Positions 8,497-16,722 of a DNA stretch of 47,974 nucleotides are shown one piece after another. The notes beneath the pieces are model-generated. The model made no database searches. It was not told where the DNA came from and was given only the letters and a program-made list of their open reading frames with translations. The DNA comes from CAZJHD01 sp964545855 (lineage in GTDB: Bacteria > Planctomycetota > UBA1135 > JACQFD01): positions 1-47,974 of the forward strand of contig CAZJHD010000032.1 of assembly GCA_964545855.1 (NCBI GenBank), read 5' to 3'. The first letter of the stretch is position 1. Each line of letters opens with the position of its first letter. A program made the position numbers and the translations under genes.

Positions 8497-9564
8497 ATGC
8501 GCTCCGCCCTCGTCGTCCGCCTCTCGTCGCTCGGCGACGTTCTCTTCGGTCTCGCCGTCGTCGAGAGGCTGAAGCGCGCGAAGCCCGAGGCGCGCATCTC
8601 CTTCCTCGTGGAGGACCGCTTCGCGGCCGTCCCGCGCGCGCATCGTGGCGTCGACGAGGTGATCGTCTTCCCGCGGCGCCGCGGGCTCGGCGCCGTCGCG
8701 CGCCACCTCGCGGCGCTGCGCCGGAGGCGCTTCGATGCCGTGATCGACCTGCAGGGGAACGCGAAGTCGGCGCTGCACCTCGCCATGCTCCGCGGGTCGC
8801 GGCGCATCGGCTTCGCACCGGGCGCGGGCGCGGGACGCGAGGGAAGCCACCTGCTCGTCGACGACACCGTCGTGCCGCCGGCGGCGGCGCATCACCGCGT
8901 CGACCGGTTCCTCTCCCTGCTCGCGCCCCTGGACATCCTCACGCACCGCGAGAACCCGGCTCCCCTCGTCGTGGACGCCGCGGAGCGCGCCGCCGCCGAG
9001 GCGGTCGCCGCGATGCCGCGCGAGGGACCGCTCGTCGTCCTCCATCCCGGGACATCGGCCTTCGGCACGTTCAAGCGATGGCCGCCGGAGCGATTCGCCG
9101 CCGTCGCGCGCTCGCTCGCCGCCGATCGTGGCGCCCTCTGCCTCGTGTCGGGCGGACCCGGCGAGGAGCCGCTCGTCGCGGAGGTGGTCGAAGCATCCTC
9201 GGGCGCCGCGCGCGCGCTCGGGCCCGTGCCCTCGCTCCTCGCCCTCGCGGCCGTGCTCGGCGAGGCCGATCTCGTCGTCGCCGCCGACACCGGTCCCCTC
9301 CATCTCGCGAATCGCATGGGCACGCCCGTGCTCGGGCTCTTCGGACCGAAGGACCCTTCGCGCTACGGCCCCGCCTACGAGCCGAGCGCCGTCGTCCGCC
9401 GCGACGACGTGCCCTGCTCACCCTGCACGCGGCGATGGTGCGAGGCGCCGGCCTGCATGACCGCCCTCGGCGCCGATCCCGTGATCGCCGCAGCGCACCG
9501 CCTGCTCGACGCGCGCCGCGAGCACGCCGCCGCCGCGGGCCGCCGGCGGTTCAGCGGCTGCTGA
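8497..9564 (+). CDS. Glycosyltransferase family 9 (heptosyltransferase-like)
   Basis: A 355-aa protein of the ADP-heptose:LPS heptosyltransferase family, which transfers heptose to the inner core of lipopolysaccharide on the cytoplasmic face of the inner membrane. Family features are the amino end ALVVRLSSLGDVLFGLAVVE, the DAVIDLQGNAKSAL strand-helix, VVLHPGTSAFGTFKRWP with donor-phosphate contacts, and AADTGPLHLANRMGTPVLGLF with the conserved D-x-G-x-x-H. The C-terminus carries CSPCTRRWCEAPAC, a cysteine cluster also common in GT9 proteins. The start ATG gives MRSALVVRLSS. The divergent neighbour is a WaaP-type kinase fusion, consistent with a lipopolysaccharide-core locus. Confidence 0.93.
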   Translation: MRSALVVRLSSLGDVLFGLAVVERLKRAKPEARISFLVEDRFAAVPRAHRGVDEVIVFPRRRGLGAVARHLAALRRRRFDAVIDLQGNAKSALHLAMLRGSRRIGFAPGAGAGREGSHLLVDDTVVPPAAAHHRVDRFLSLLAPLDILTHRENPAPLVVDAAERAAAEAVAAMPREGPLVVLHPGTSAFGTFKRWPPERFAAVARSLAADRGALCLVSGGPGEEPLVAEVVEASSGAARALGPVPSLLALAAVLGEADLVVAADTGPLHLANRMGTPVLGLFGPKDPSRYGPAYEPSAVVRRDDVPCSPCTRRWCEAPACMTALGADPVIAAAHRLLDARREHAAAAGRRRFSGC

Positions 9565-9660
9565 GGAATCGCGCGCCCGGGTCGCGGGCTTGCGCGGAGA
9601 CGGCTTCGGGAGTGCGATGACCGGGTCGCCGGTCCCTCCCCGGTGGCACCGGAGGCTTCC

Positions 9661-11361
9661 ATGCGCCACGACCTCGCGGCCCTTCTCGCAGCTCTCGCCG
9701 CTCTCGCTCCGGCGGCTGCGGCCCAGACGACGCAGCACCTGCTGCTTCCGCAGCCCTTCGGCGGCGCGACCTTCGGCTCCGACATCGCGAGCGCCGGCGA
9801 CACGAACGCCGACGGTGTGCCCGACGTCATCGCGAGCGGCTACGACTTCTTCCTGGGCGGCGGCTTCGCGCGCGTCTACTCGGGCGTGGACGCCTCGGTG
9901 CTCTTCAGCGTCGTGACCGGCTTCGACCCCGAGATCCCGGGCGCCTTCCTGCCGGGCGCGTCGGTCGCGGGGATCGGCGACGTGAACGCCGATGGACACG
10001 ACGACGTGCTCGTGGGCGCGCCGGAGGTGCACCCCGACTTCCCCGACCCGGGACACGCCGCGGTGGTCTCGGGAGCGACGGGCCTGAAGCTCTACCTCGT
10101 CGGAGGATTCCTCGGAGGACCATCCCAGGACCAGTTCGGCACCTCGTGCTCTCCGGCCGGCGACGTCGACCTCGACGGCGTGCCCGACTTCGCCGTCGGC
10201 GCGAAGAAGTCGAACGTCGTGCGCGTCTTCTCGGGAGCGAGCGGCGTCCTGCTGCACGCGATCCCGCCGCCCCCCGGCTCCGGCGCCTTCGGCGACGCCC
10301 TCGGGAACGCCACCGACCTCACGGGCGACGGCAAGCCCGATCTCCTCGTCGGCGCTCCCACGAGCTCCCTCGCCGGCTTCCCGGTCTCGACGGGCGCCGC
10401 CTACCTCGCCTCGGGGGCGGGCGGCGGGATCGTGCGCGTCTTCGTCGGCGGAGCCACGGGCGACAAGTTCGGCGCCGACGTCGCCCTCGTCGGCGACGCG
10501 AACGGCGACGGCATCGGCGACGTCGCGATCGGCGCGCCGGGCTCCGATCTGGGGAGCGCGGACTCGGGAGCCGTCAGCGTCCGCTCGTCCACGAACGGGC
10601 TCCCGATCTGGACGGCGACCGGCGTGACCCCGGGCGAGGAGCTCGGTGCCACGGTGTCCGCTATCGGGGATCTCGACGGCGACGGGCGCGTCGACACGCT
10701 GGCGGGCGCTCCGAAGGCGTTGGGCGCGCCCGGACTCGCCGGGGGTGCGCTCCGATGGCTCTCGGGTCTCGACGGGAGCGTCCTCGCCTCCTTCGCGAGC
10801 ATCGTCCCGCAGGACTCCGTCGGCGCGCGCGCCGCGGGCATCGGAGACCTCGACGGCGACGGGCTCCCCGAGGCCGCGACGTTCCGGCACACGGCCTTCG
10901 GCGGATTCCCGAATCGCCGCGGCGTGATCCTCTCCGTCGTGCCCGGACTCCAGGAGTACGGCATCGGCACCCCGGGCTGCAGCGGCGTGCATCTCCTCGA
11001 CGGGAACGGCGTCCCCGCCCTCGGGAACGCCGCGTTCCAGATCCTGTCGACGGCGGCGCCACTCAGCGACCGCGGCCTCCTCCTCGTGACGGACGTGCAG
11101 GACGTTCCCGGCTCCGACCCCTTCGGCATCGACGTCCTCCTCCACTCGAGCTTCGCGGGCGCAACGGAGGTGCTCGGTCTCGACATCCTGAGCGGCGCCT
11201 CCGGCATCGGCGTCGCCGCCGCGCCGATCCCCGCGAATCCGCTCCTCGTCGGCAGGCAGTTCTTCGCCTCGGTGCTCTGGGCCTGGGCCGGCGGCCCGTG
11301 CGTCCCCTCGCTCTACACCCTCAGCAGCTCCGTCGGGCTCGCGATCACGATCCAGCCCTGA
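9661..11361 (+). CDS. Secreted FG-GAP repeat protein with planctomycete-type C-terminal domain
   Basis: A 566-aa exported protein. Residues 1-22 are a signal peptide (MRHDLAALLAALAALAPAAAA). Residues about 30-430 are repeated FG-GAP/integrin-alpha-like blades with calcium-binding loops such as DTNADGVPD, DVNADGHDD, DVDLDGVPD and DANGDGIGD, each followed by VGAP or IGAP, as in a seven-bladed propeller. From about 440 the last 130 residues form another domain: YGIGTPGCSG, GSDPFGID, PIPANPLLVG and a WAW segment, also found in the proteins at 23345, 26251 and, in weaker form, 20315 and 29985. SD GGAGG at 9651-9655 fixes the ATG at 9661. Role unknown; cell-surface adhesion or scaffold is typical of the fold. 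Confidence 0.9.
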   Translation: MRHDLAALLAALAALAPAAAAQTTQHLLLPQPFGGATFGSDIASAGDTNADGVPDVIASGYDFFLGGGFARVYSGVDASVLFSVVTGFDPEIPGAFLPGASVAGIGDVNADGHDDVLVGAPEVHPDFPDPGHAAVVSGATGLKLYLVGGFLGGPSQDQFGTSCSPAGDVDLDGVPDFAVGAKKSNVVRVFSGASGVLLHAIPPPPGSGAFGDALGNATDLTGDGKPDLLVGAPTSSLAGFPVSTGAAYLASGAGGGIVRVFVGGATGDKFGADVALVGDANGDGIGDVAIGAPGSDLGSADSGAVSVRSSTNGLPIWTATGVTPGEELGATVSAIGDLDGDGRVDTLAGAPKALGAPGLAGGALRWLSGLDGSVLASFASIVPQDSVGARAAGIGDLDGDGLPEAATFRHTAFGGFPNRRGVILSVVPGLQEYGIGTPGCSGVHLLDGNGVPALGNAAFQILSTAAPLSDRGLLLVTDVQDVPGSDPFGIDVLLHSSFAGATEVLGLDILSGASGIGVAAAPIPANPLLVGRQFFASVLWAWAGGPCVPSLYTLSSSVGLAITIQP

Positions 11362-11369
11362 CGGGCTCG

Positions 11370-14300
11370 ATGGCGAGACGGGCCCGCACCATGCTGACGA
11401 GCCTCTCCGGAGCACGGCGCGCCGCAGGCTTCATCGCGCTCTCCTCGATCGTCCTGCCGCTCCTGCGAGGCCTCGACCCGTCGCGAGCGCCGGTCGCCGC
11501 GGGAGACGCCGCCATCGACTTCCAGCGCGACGTGCGGCCGCTCCTCTCGGACCGCTGCTTCCTCTGCCACGGCCCCGACGCCGAGCGGCGTCAGGCGGAT
11601 CTCCGGCTCGACACGAAGGAGAGCGCCACGGCCGACCGGCAGGGCTCGCGGGCCGTCGTCCCCGGCGATCCCGCGGCGAGCGCGCTCCTGGCGCGCATCG
11701 AGAGCGACGACCCGGACTTCCGCATGCCGCCTCCCGATTCCGGGCGCACGCCGCTCTCGACGCGAGAGAAGGAGCTGATGCGACGCTGGGTCGCGTCGGG
11801 AGCTCCCTACGCGACGCACTGGGCCTTCGAGCCGCCGCGGCGCGCGGCGCTGCCCGACGTGCGAGACGCCGCATGGTGCCGCGACCCGATCGATCGCTTC
11901 GTCCGAGCGCGCCTCGAGGCCGAGGGGATCGCGCCGAGCCCCGAGGCCGACCTCGAGACGCTCGCGCGGCGCGCCGCGCTCGACCTGACGGGGATCCCTC
12001 CGGAGCCCGAGGAGATCGACACGCTCCTCGCCGATGCGGCGCCCGACGCCTTCGATCGCTTCGTCGACCGTCTCCTCGCGAGCCCGCGCCACGCCGAGCG
12101 CATGGCCGCCGACTGGCTCGACCTCGCGCGCTATGCCGACACCTACGGCTACCAGGCGGACGTCCACCGCCGCGTCTGGCCCTGGCGCGACTGGGTGATC
12201 CACGCCTTCGACGCGAACCTCCCCTGGGACGAGTTCCTCACGTGGCAGCTCGCGGGCGACCTGCTGCCGGGCGCCACGCGCGAGCAGCGGCTCGCGACCG
12301 CCTTCAACCGTCTCCATCGCATGACGAACGAGGGCGGCAGCGTGGAGGAGGAGTTCCGCGTGGAGTCGGTGATCGACCGCGTGAACACCTTCGGCACGGC
12401 GATGCTCGGTCTCACGGTGGAGTGCGCGCGCTGTCACGACCACAAGTACGACCCGATCCCGCAGGAGGACTACTACGGCCTCTTCGCGTTCTTCGACGAC
12501 ATCGACGAGTCGGGCCTCTACTCGCACTTCACGAGCGCGACGCCGACGCCGACGCTCGCGCTGCCGACGGAGGAGCAGGAGGCGGCGATCGCGGCCAAGC
12601 GCGCCGCCGTCGCGCGGGCCGAGGGCGCGCTGCGGGATCTCGCCGCCGAGCGCCGAGGCGCCTTCGAGGCGTGGCTCGCGTCGGAGGAGAGCCGTGGCGC
12701 GGCGATGCCCGGTCCCGCCGCCCACTATCCCCTCGACGCGATCGAGGACGGGAAGCTCGCGAACGCGGTCGATGCCACGAAGCCGGGCACGGCCGCCGCG
12801 GGCGTCGCGCTCGTCGAGGGACACGCCGGGAGCGCGCTCCGCTTCCCCGGCGACGACGCGGCGCAGTTCCCCGGCGTCGCCGAGTTCGCGCACTTCGATC
12901 CCTTCGCCTTCTCCTTCTGGATGCGCACGCCGAGCCGGAAGGAGCGCGCCGTCGTGCTGCGACGATCCCGCGCCTGGACCGACGCGGGGAGCCAGGGCTA
13001 TCAGGTGCTCTTCGAGGAGGGGCGGCTCTCCTGGTCGCTCGTCCACTTCTGGCCCGGCAACGCGGCGAGCATCCGCACGCGAGCGGAGATCCCCGCCGGG
13101 CGCTGGGTGCTCGTCACGGTCACGCACGACGGCTCGGGACGCGCCGCGGGCCTCCGCATCGACCTCGACGGAGCTCCCGCGGCGACCGAGGTCGTGCGCG
13201 ACGGACTTTGGAAGCCGATCACCGGCGGCGATCCGGGCGCCCTCGCTCTGGGAGAGCGCTTCCGCGACGTCGGCCTCGAGGGAGGCGAGGTCGACGACCT
13301 CCGGGTCTTCGACCGCTGCCTCTCCCCGCTCGAGTCGGCGGAGCTCTTCGCGCCGTCGATCGCCCCGGCGATCGACGCGGCCCGCGCCGGGAGCGACGCA
13401 GCCGCTCGCGACGCGGTCTTCGCCTTCTGGCTCGGCGCGCTCGACCCAGCGGCGCGGGAGCGTCGCGAGGTGCTGCGCGAGGCGCGCCGCGTCCTCGCCG
13501 CGACCCTCGCCGGCGTCGAGGAGATCATGGTGATGGAGGAGCTCCCCGAGCCGCGCGCCGCCTTCGTGCTGGAGCGCGGGCGCTACGACCTCCCCGACCG
13601 CTCGCGCACCGTCGCCGCGCACACGCCGTCGGCGCTGCCGCCAATGGCCGAGGGGCTCCCGCGCAACCGTCTCGGCCTCGCCCGCTGGCTCACGGATCCG
13701 GCACACCCGCTCGCCGCGCGCGTCGTCGTGAACCGGCTCTGGACGATCGCCTTCGGGCGCGGTCTCGTCGAAACGGCGGAGGACTTCGGGAGCCAGGGCG
13801 ACGTGCCGGCGCACCGCGATCTCCTCGACACGCTCGCGCGCGACTTCGTCGAGAGCGGCTGGGACGGCAAGGCGATGCTGCGTCGCCTCGTCGGTTCCGC
13901 CACGTGGCGCCAGTCGTCGCGCCCACGCGCGGACCTCGAGGAGCGCGACCCGGGGAACCGCCTCCTCGCGCGCGGTCCCGCGAAGCGCCTCACGGCGGAG
14001 ATGCTCCGCGACCAGGCGCTCCACGCCTCGGGGCTGCTGGTCGAGAAGCGCGGCGGCCCGAGCGTGAAACCCTGGCAGCCGCCGGGGCTCTGGGAGATCG
14101 GCTGGGGCGGCGCCTACGTGCCCGACGAGGGCGAGGGCGCGCACCGCCGCAGCCTCTACACCTACTGGCGCCGCACGGTGCCGCCGCCGGCGATGGTCCT
14201 CTTCGACGCGGCGAAGCGCGAGGTGTGCGTGGCGCGCCGGCCGAGCACCAGCACGCCGCTGCAGGTGCTCGTGCTCCTGAACGATCCGCAGTTCGTGGAG

Positions 14301-14600
14301 ACGGCCCGCGCGCTCGCGGCCCGCGAGCTCGCGCCGCCCGGCCGGTCGGCCCGCGAGCGGATCGCCGGACTGTTCCGCAGGCTCACGGGCCGGCGGCCCG
14401 GGGAGAGCGAGAGCGCGGCGCTGGAATCGCTCCTCGCGGCCCAGGAGTCGGAGCTGCGCGCCGAGCCGGCGCGGGCCGACGCGCTCCTCGCCGTCGGGAG
14501 CGCACCGGTGCCTCCCGGCGCCGACCGCGTGGCCGTCGCCGCGCTCGCCGTCGTCGCGTCGACGATCCTCGCGAGCGACGCCGCGGTGATGGCGCGATGA
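11370..14600 (+). CDS. DUF1549/DUF1553 protein with planctomycete cytochrome C and LamG-like domains
   Basis: A 1076-aa exported protein of the PSD1/PSCyt family characteristic of Planctomycetota. After an N-terminal hydrophobic segment (about 20-38), residues about 50-150 are a cytochrome-c-like domain with haem motif CFLCH. DUF1549 follows (about 170-370), with ADWLDLARYADTYGY and a second haem-like motif CARCHDHKYDPIP. A LamG/concanavalin-like insert lies at about 440-660 (HYPLDAIEDGKLAN, FAFSFWMRTPS), then DUF1553 to the end (NRLWTIAFGRGLVET, RRPSTSTPLQVLVLLNDPQF). An alternative start is ATG 11391. Its stop overlaps the DUF1501 start by 4 nt. Biochemical function is unknown; genes of this type are often near polysaccharide-degradation genes. 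Confidence 0.93.
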   Translation: MARRARTMLTSLSGARRAAGFIALSSIVLPLLRGLDPSRAPVAAGDAAIDFQRDVRPLLSDRCFLCHGPDAERRQADLRLDTKESATADRQGSRAVVPGDPAASALLARIESDDPDFRMPPPDSGRTPLSTREKELMRRWVASGAPYATHWAFEPPRRAALPDVRDAAWCRDPIDRFVRARLEAEGIAPSPEADLETLARRAALDLTGIPPEPEEIDTLLADAAPDAFDRFVDRLLASPRHAERMAADWLDLARYADTYGYQADVHRRVWPWRDWVIHAFDANLPWDEFLTWQLAGDLLPGATREQRLATAFNRLHRMTNEGGSVEEEFRVESVIDRVNTFGTAMLGLTVECARCHDHKYDPIPQEDYYGLFAFFDDIDESGLYSHFTSATPTPTLALPTEEQEAAIAAKRAAVARAEGALRDLAAERRGAFEAWLASEESRGAAMPGPAAHYPLDAIEDGKLANAVDATKPGTAAAGVALVEGHAGSALRFPGDDAAQFPGVAEFAHFDPFAFSFWMRTPSRKERAVVLRRSRAWTDAGSQGYQVLFEEGRLSWSLVHFWPGNAASIRTRAEIPAGRWVLVTVTHDGSGRAAGLRIDLDGAPAATEVVRDGLWKPITGGDPGALALGERFRDVGLEGGEVDDLRVFDRCLSPLESAELFAPSIAPAIDAARAGSDAAARDAVFAFWLGALDPAARERREVLREARRVLAATLAGVEEIMVMEELPEPRAAFVLERGRYDLPDRSRTVAAHTPSALPPMAEGLPRNRLGLARWLTDPAHPLAARVVVNRLWTIAFGRGLVETAEDFGSQGDVPAHRDLLDTLARDFVESGWDGKAMLRRLVGSATWRQSSRPRADLEERDPGNRLLARGPAKRLTAEMLRDQALHASGLLVEKRGGPSVKPWQPPGLWEIGWGGAYVPDEGEGAHRRSLYTYWRRTVPPPAMVLFDAAKREVCVARRPSTSTPLQVLVLLNDPQFVETARALAARELAPPGRSARERIAGLFRRLTGRRPGESESAALESLLAAQESELRAEPARADALLAVGSAPVPPGADRVAVAALAVVASTILASDAAVMAR

Positions 14601-16054
14601 GGCCCGAGCCGGTCCGCCGCGATCCGTTGCTCCTCGCGCGCCGCGCGTTCCTCGGGCGGTCGGCCCTCGCGCTCGGCTCCGCCGCTTTCGGAGGGATCCT
14701 CGCGCGCTCGGCCTCGGCGGCGCCGTCGGAGATCGGCGGCCTGCTCCGCGCGCCGCACTTCGCGGCGCGGGCGAAGCGAGTCATCTACCTCTTCCAGTCG
14801 GGCGGCCCGTCGCAGATCGAGACCTTCGACCACAAGCCGCTGCTCCGGGAGCGCAACGGGGAGCCGATCCCGGACTCGGTGCGCCGAGGCCAGCGCTTGA
14901 CGGGCATGAGCGGGAACCAGTCGCTGCTCCCGCTCGCGGGCTCGCTCTACGCGTTCCGGAGACACGGGCGGAGCGGCGCGTGGGTGAGCGAGCTGCTCCC
15001 CCACACGGCGCGCGTCGTCGACGAGCTCTGCATCGTGAAGACGATGTTCACCGAGGCGATCAACCACGACCCGGCGATCACCTTCTTCTGCACGGGCGCG
15101 GAGATGGCGGGGCGTCCTTCGATGGGGTCGTGGCTCTCCTACGGCCTCGGCAGCTCGAACGAGAACCTTCCCACCTTCGTCGTGATGTGCACGAAGAAGC
15201 CCGCCGACCAGCCGCTCTACGCGCGTCTCTGGGGGAGCGGATTCCTCCCGAGCGAGCACCAGGGCGTGCAGCTCCTCCCGGGCGCGGATCCGGTGATCGA
15301 CCTCGCGAGCCCCGAGGGGATCTCCCTCGACGCGCGCCGGCGCATGCGCGACACGATCGCGGCACTCGCGCACGCGCAGCACGCCCGGGAGGGCGATCCG
15401 GAGATCCTCTCGCGCCTCGCGCAGGCGGAGATGGCCTTCCGCATGCAGACCTCCGTCCCCGAGGCGACGGACCTGTCGGACGAGCCCGACGAGGTCTTCG
15501 ACCTCTACGGCCCGGGCTCGCGCGAGCCCGGCACCTACGCGCGGAACTGCCTCCTCGCGCGCCGCCTCGCGGAGCGCGGCGTGCGCTTCGTGCAGCTCCT
15601 GCATCCCGGGTGGGACCACCACGGGAACCTCCCCTCGGGGATCCGCACGCTCTGCGGCGAGACCGACCGGGCGACGGCCGCCCTCTTGATCGACCTGCGC
15701 CGCCGCGGCCTCCTCGACGACACGCTCGTCGTCTGGGGAGGCGAGTTCGGCCGCACGGCCTACTCCCAGGGGAAGCTCACGGCCGACGACTTCGGCCGCG
15801 ACCACCACCCGCGCTGCTTCACGATGTGGCTCGCCGGCGGCGGCGTGAAGGCGGGCACGAGCTGGGGAGAGACCGACGACTTCTCCTACAACATCGCCGA
15901 CCCCGCGCGCGACGGCGTGCACGTGCACGACCTCCACGCGACAATGCTCCACCTCCTCGGCATCGAGCACGAGCGGCTGACGCACCGATTCCAGGGGCGC
16001 GACTTCCGGCTCACGGACGTGACGGGTCGCGTCGTGCGGGAGATCCTCGCGTAG
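14597..16054 (+). CDS. DUF1501 protein, Tat-exported
   Basis: A 485-aa protein of the DUF1501 family, related to the alkaline-phosphatase/sulfatase fold, and the usual partner of DUF1549/DUF1553 proteins. The N-terminus carries a twin-arginine signal (RRAFLGRSALALGSAAFGG) with a probable cleavage after SASA near residue 35, so the folded protein is exported by Tat, possibly with a cofactor. Conserved family segments include YLFQSGGPSQIETFDHKP, SWLSYGLGS, QLLHPGWDHHGNLP, VVWGGEFGRTAYSQ, and GRDHHPRCFTMWLAGGG with clustered metal-ligand-type His and Asp. The ATGA overlap with the upstream gene indicates coupled translation. Enzymatic activity is not established for the family. Confidence 0.94.
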   Translation: MRPEPVRRDPLLLARRAFLGRSALALGSAAFGGILARSASAAPSEIGGLLRAPHFAARAKRVIYLFQSGGPSQIETFDHKPLLRERNGEPIPDSVRRGQRLTGMSGNQSLLPLAGSLYAFRRHGRSGAWVSELLPHTARVVDELCIVKTMFTEAINHDPAITFFCTGAEMAGRPSMGSWLSYGLGSSNENLPTFVVMCTKKPADQPLYARLWGSGFLPSEHQGVQLLPGADPVIDLASPEGISLDARRRMRDTIAALAHAQHAREGDPEILSRLAQAEMAFRMQTSVPEATDLSDEPDEVFDLYGPGSREPGTYARNCLLARRLAERGVRFVQLLHPGWDHHGNLPSGIRTLCGETDRATAALLIDLRRRGLLDDTLVVWGGEFGRTAYSQGKLTADDFGRDHHPRCFTMWLAGGGVKAGTSWGETDDFSYNIADPARDGVHVHDLHATMLHLLGIEHERLTHRFQGRDFRLTDVTGRVVREILA

Positions 16055-16063
16055 CAGGCCGCC

Positions 16064-16585
16064 TCAGCGGCGCCGCGTCCAGGGGAAGCGCTGCGGCTCG
16101 AGCTTCACGTCGCCGGAGTAGGACTGCCAGTGCTGCACGAAGTGGTCGCCGTCCACGAGTTCGAGCGTCAGCTCGCCCATGTAGGCCGCGTCGGTGGGCT
16201 TCAGGTCGCTCACGGAATCGCTCGCGAAGGCGATCCGATTCCCGTCGACGCTCGTGGCGCGCATGCGCGGCTGGTTGCCGCTCGCGCAGTAGTGGGTCAT
16301 CACGAGCGCGTTCCCGTCGAGGTGGTAGACGTTCGTCATCTCGTGCGGTGCGCCGGGGAACATGATCTCGCGCACGACGGAGCCGCCGGAGCTCACGCGG
16401 AACTCCGTGACGCCCGGCTCCCCTTCCGGCGCGGGCATCTCCCAGGTTCCCTCGAGCGACTTCACGGCGTCGAGGAGCGTCGCGCGCTTCGACGCATCGA
16501 GGTCGGACACGATGCGCGGCGAGGACGACTGGCAGGAGAGGGCGACGACGGAGAGCGCGAGAACGGCGACGAGCGTGCGAGCCAT
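16064..16585 (-). CDS. Small secreted lipoprotein, lipocalin-like
   Basis: A 173-aa protein. The N-terminus MARTLVAVLALSVVALSCQS is a lipoprotein signal with the lipid-accepting Cys at about residue 18. The mature part looks like a beta-barrel: LEGTWEMPAPEG, SSGGSVVREIMFPG, EMTNVYHLDGNALVMTHYC, NQPRMRA, HFVQHWQSY. I recall similar secreted proteins (DUF1579-like or unnamed) in planctomycetes and related soil bacteria, often described as lipocalin-like, but no function is assigned. It converges with the DUF1501 gene with 9 nt between stops and lies 137 nt downstream of the beta-lactamase-like gene on the same strand, so it may be the last gene of that transcript. Confidence 0.8.
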   Translation of the reverse strand: MARTLVAVLALSVVALSCQSSSPRIVSDLDASKRATLLDAVKSLEGTWEMPAPEGEPGVTEFRVSSGGSVVREIMFPGAPHEMTNVYHLDGNALVMTHYCASGNQPRMRATSVDGNRIAFASDSVSDLKPTDAAYMGELTLELVDGDHFVQHWQSYSGDVKLEPQRFPWTRRR

Positions 16586-16722
16586 GGGGGATCCTGATCC
16601 TCGAGGGCGTGGGAGCGCGGCAGCGTAGCAGGCTCGGCGGGAGCGGCCGAGACGGCCGGGGCGCGCCGGCGCTTCGGCGTGCGCGCGCGCGTTCCTCTCG
16701 CTCCGCGGAGGCAGGCGCGGCG

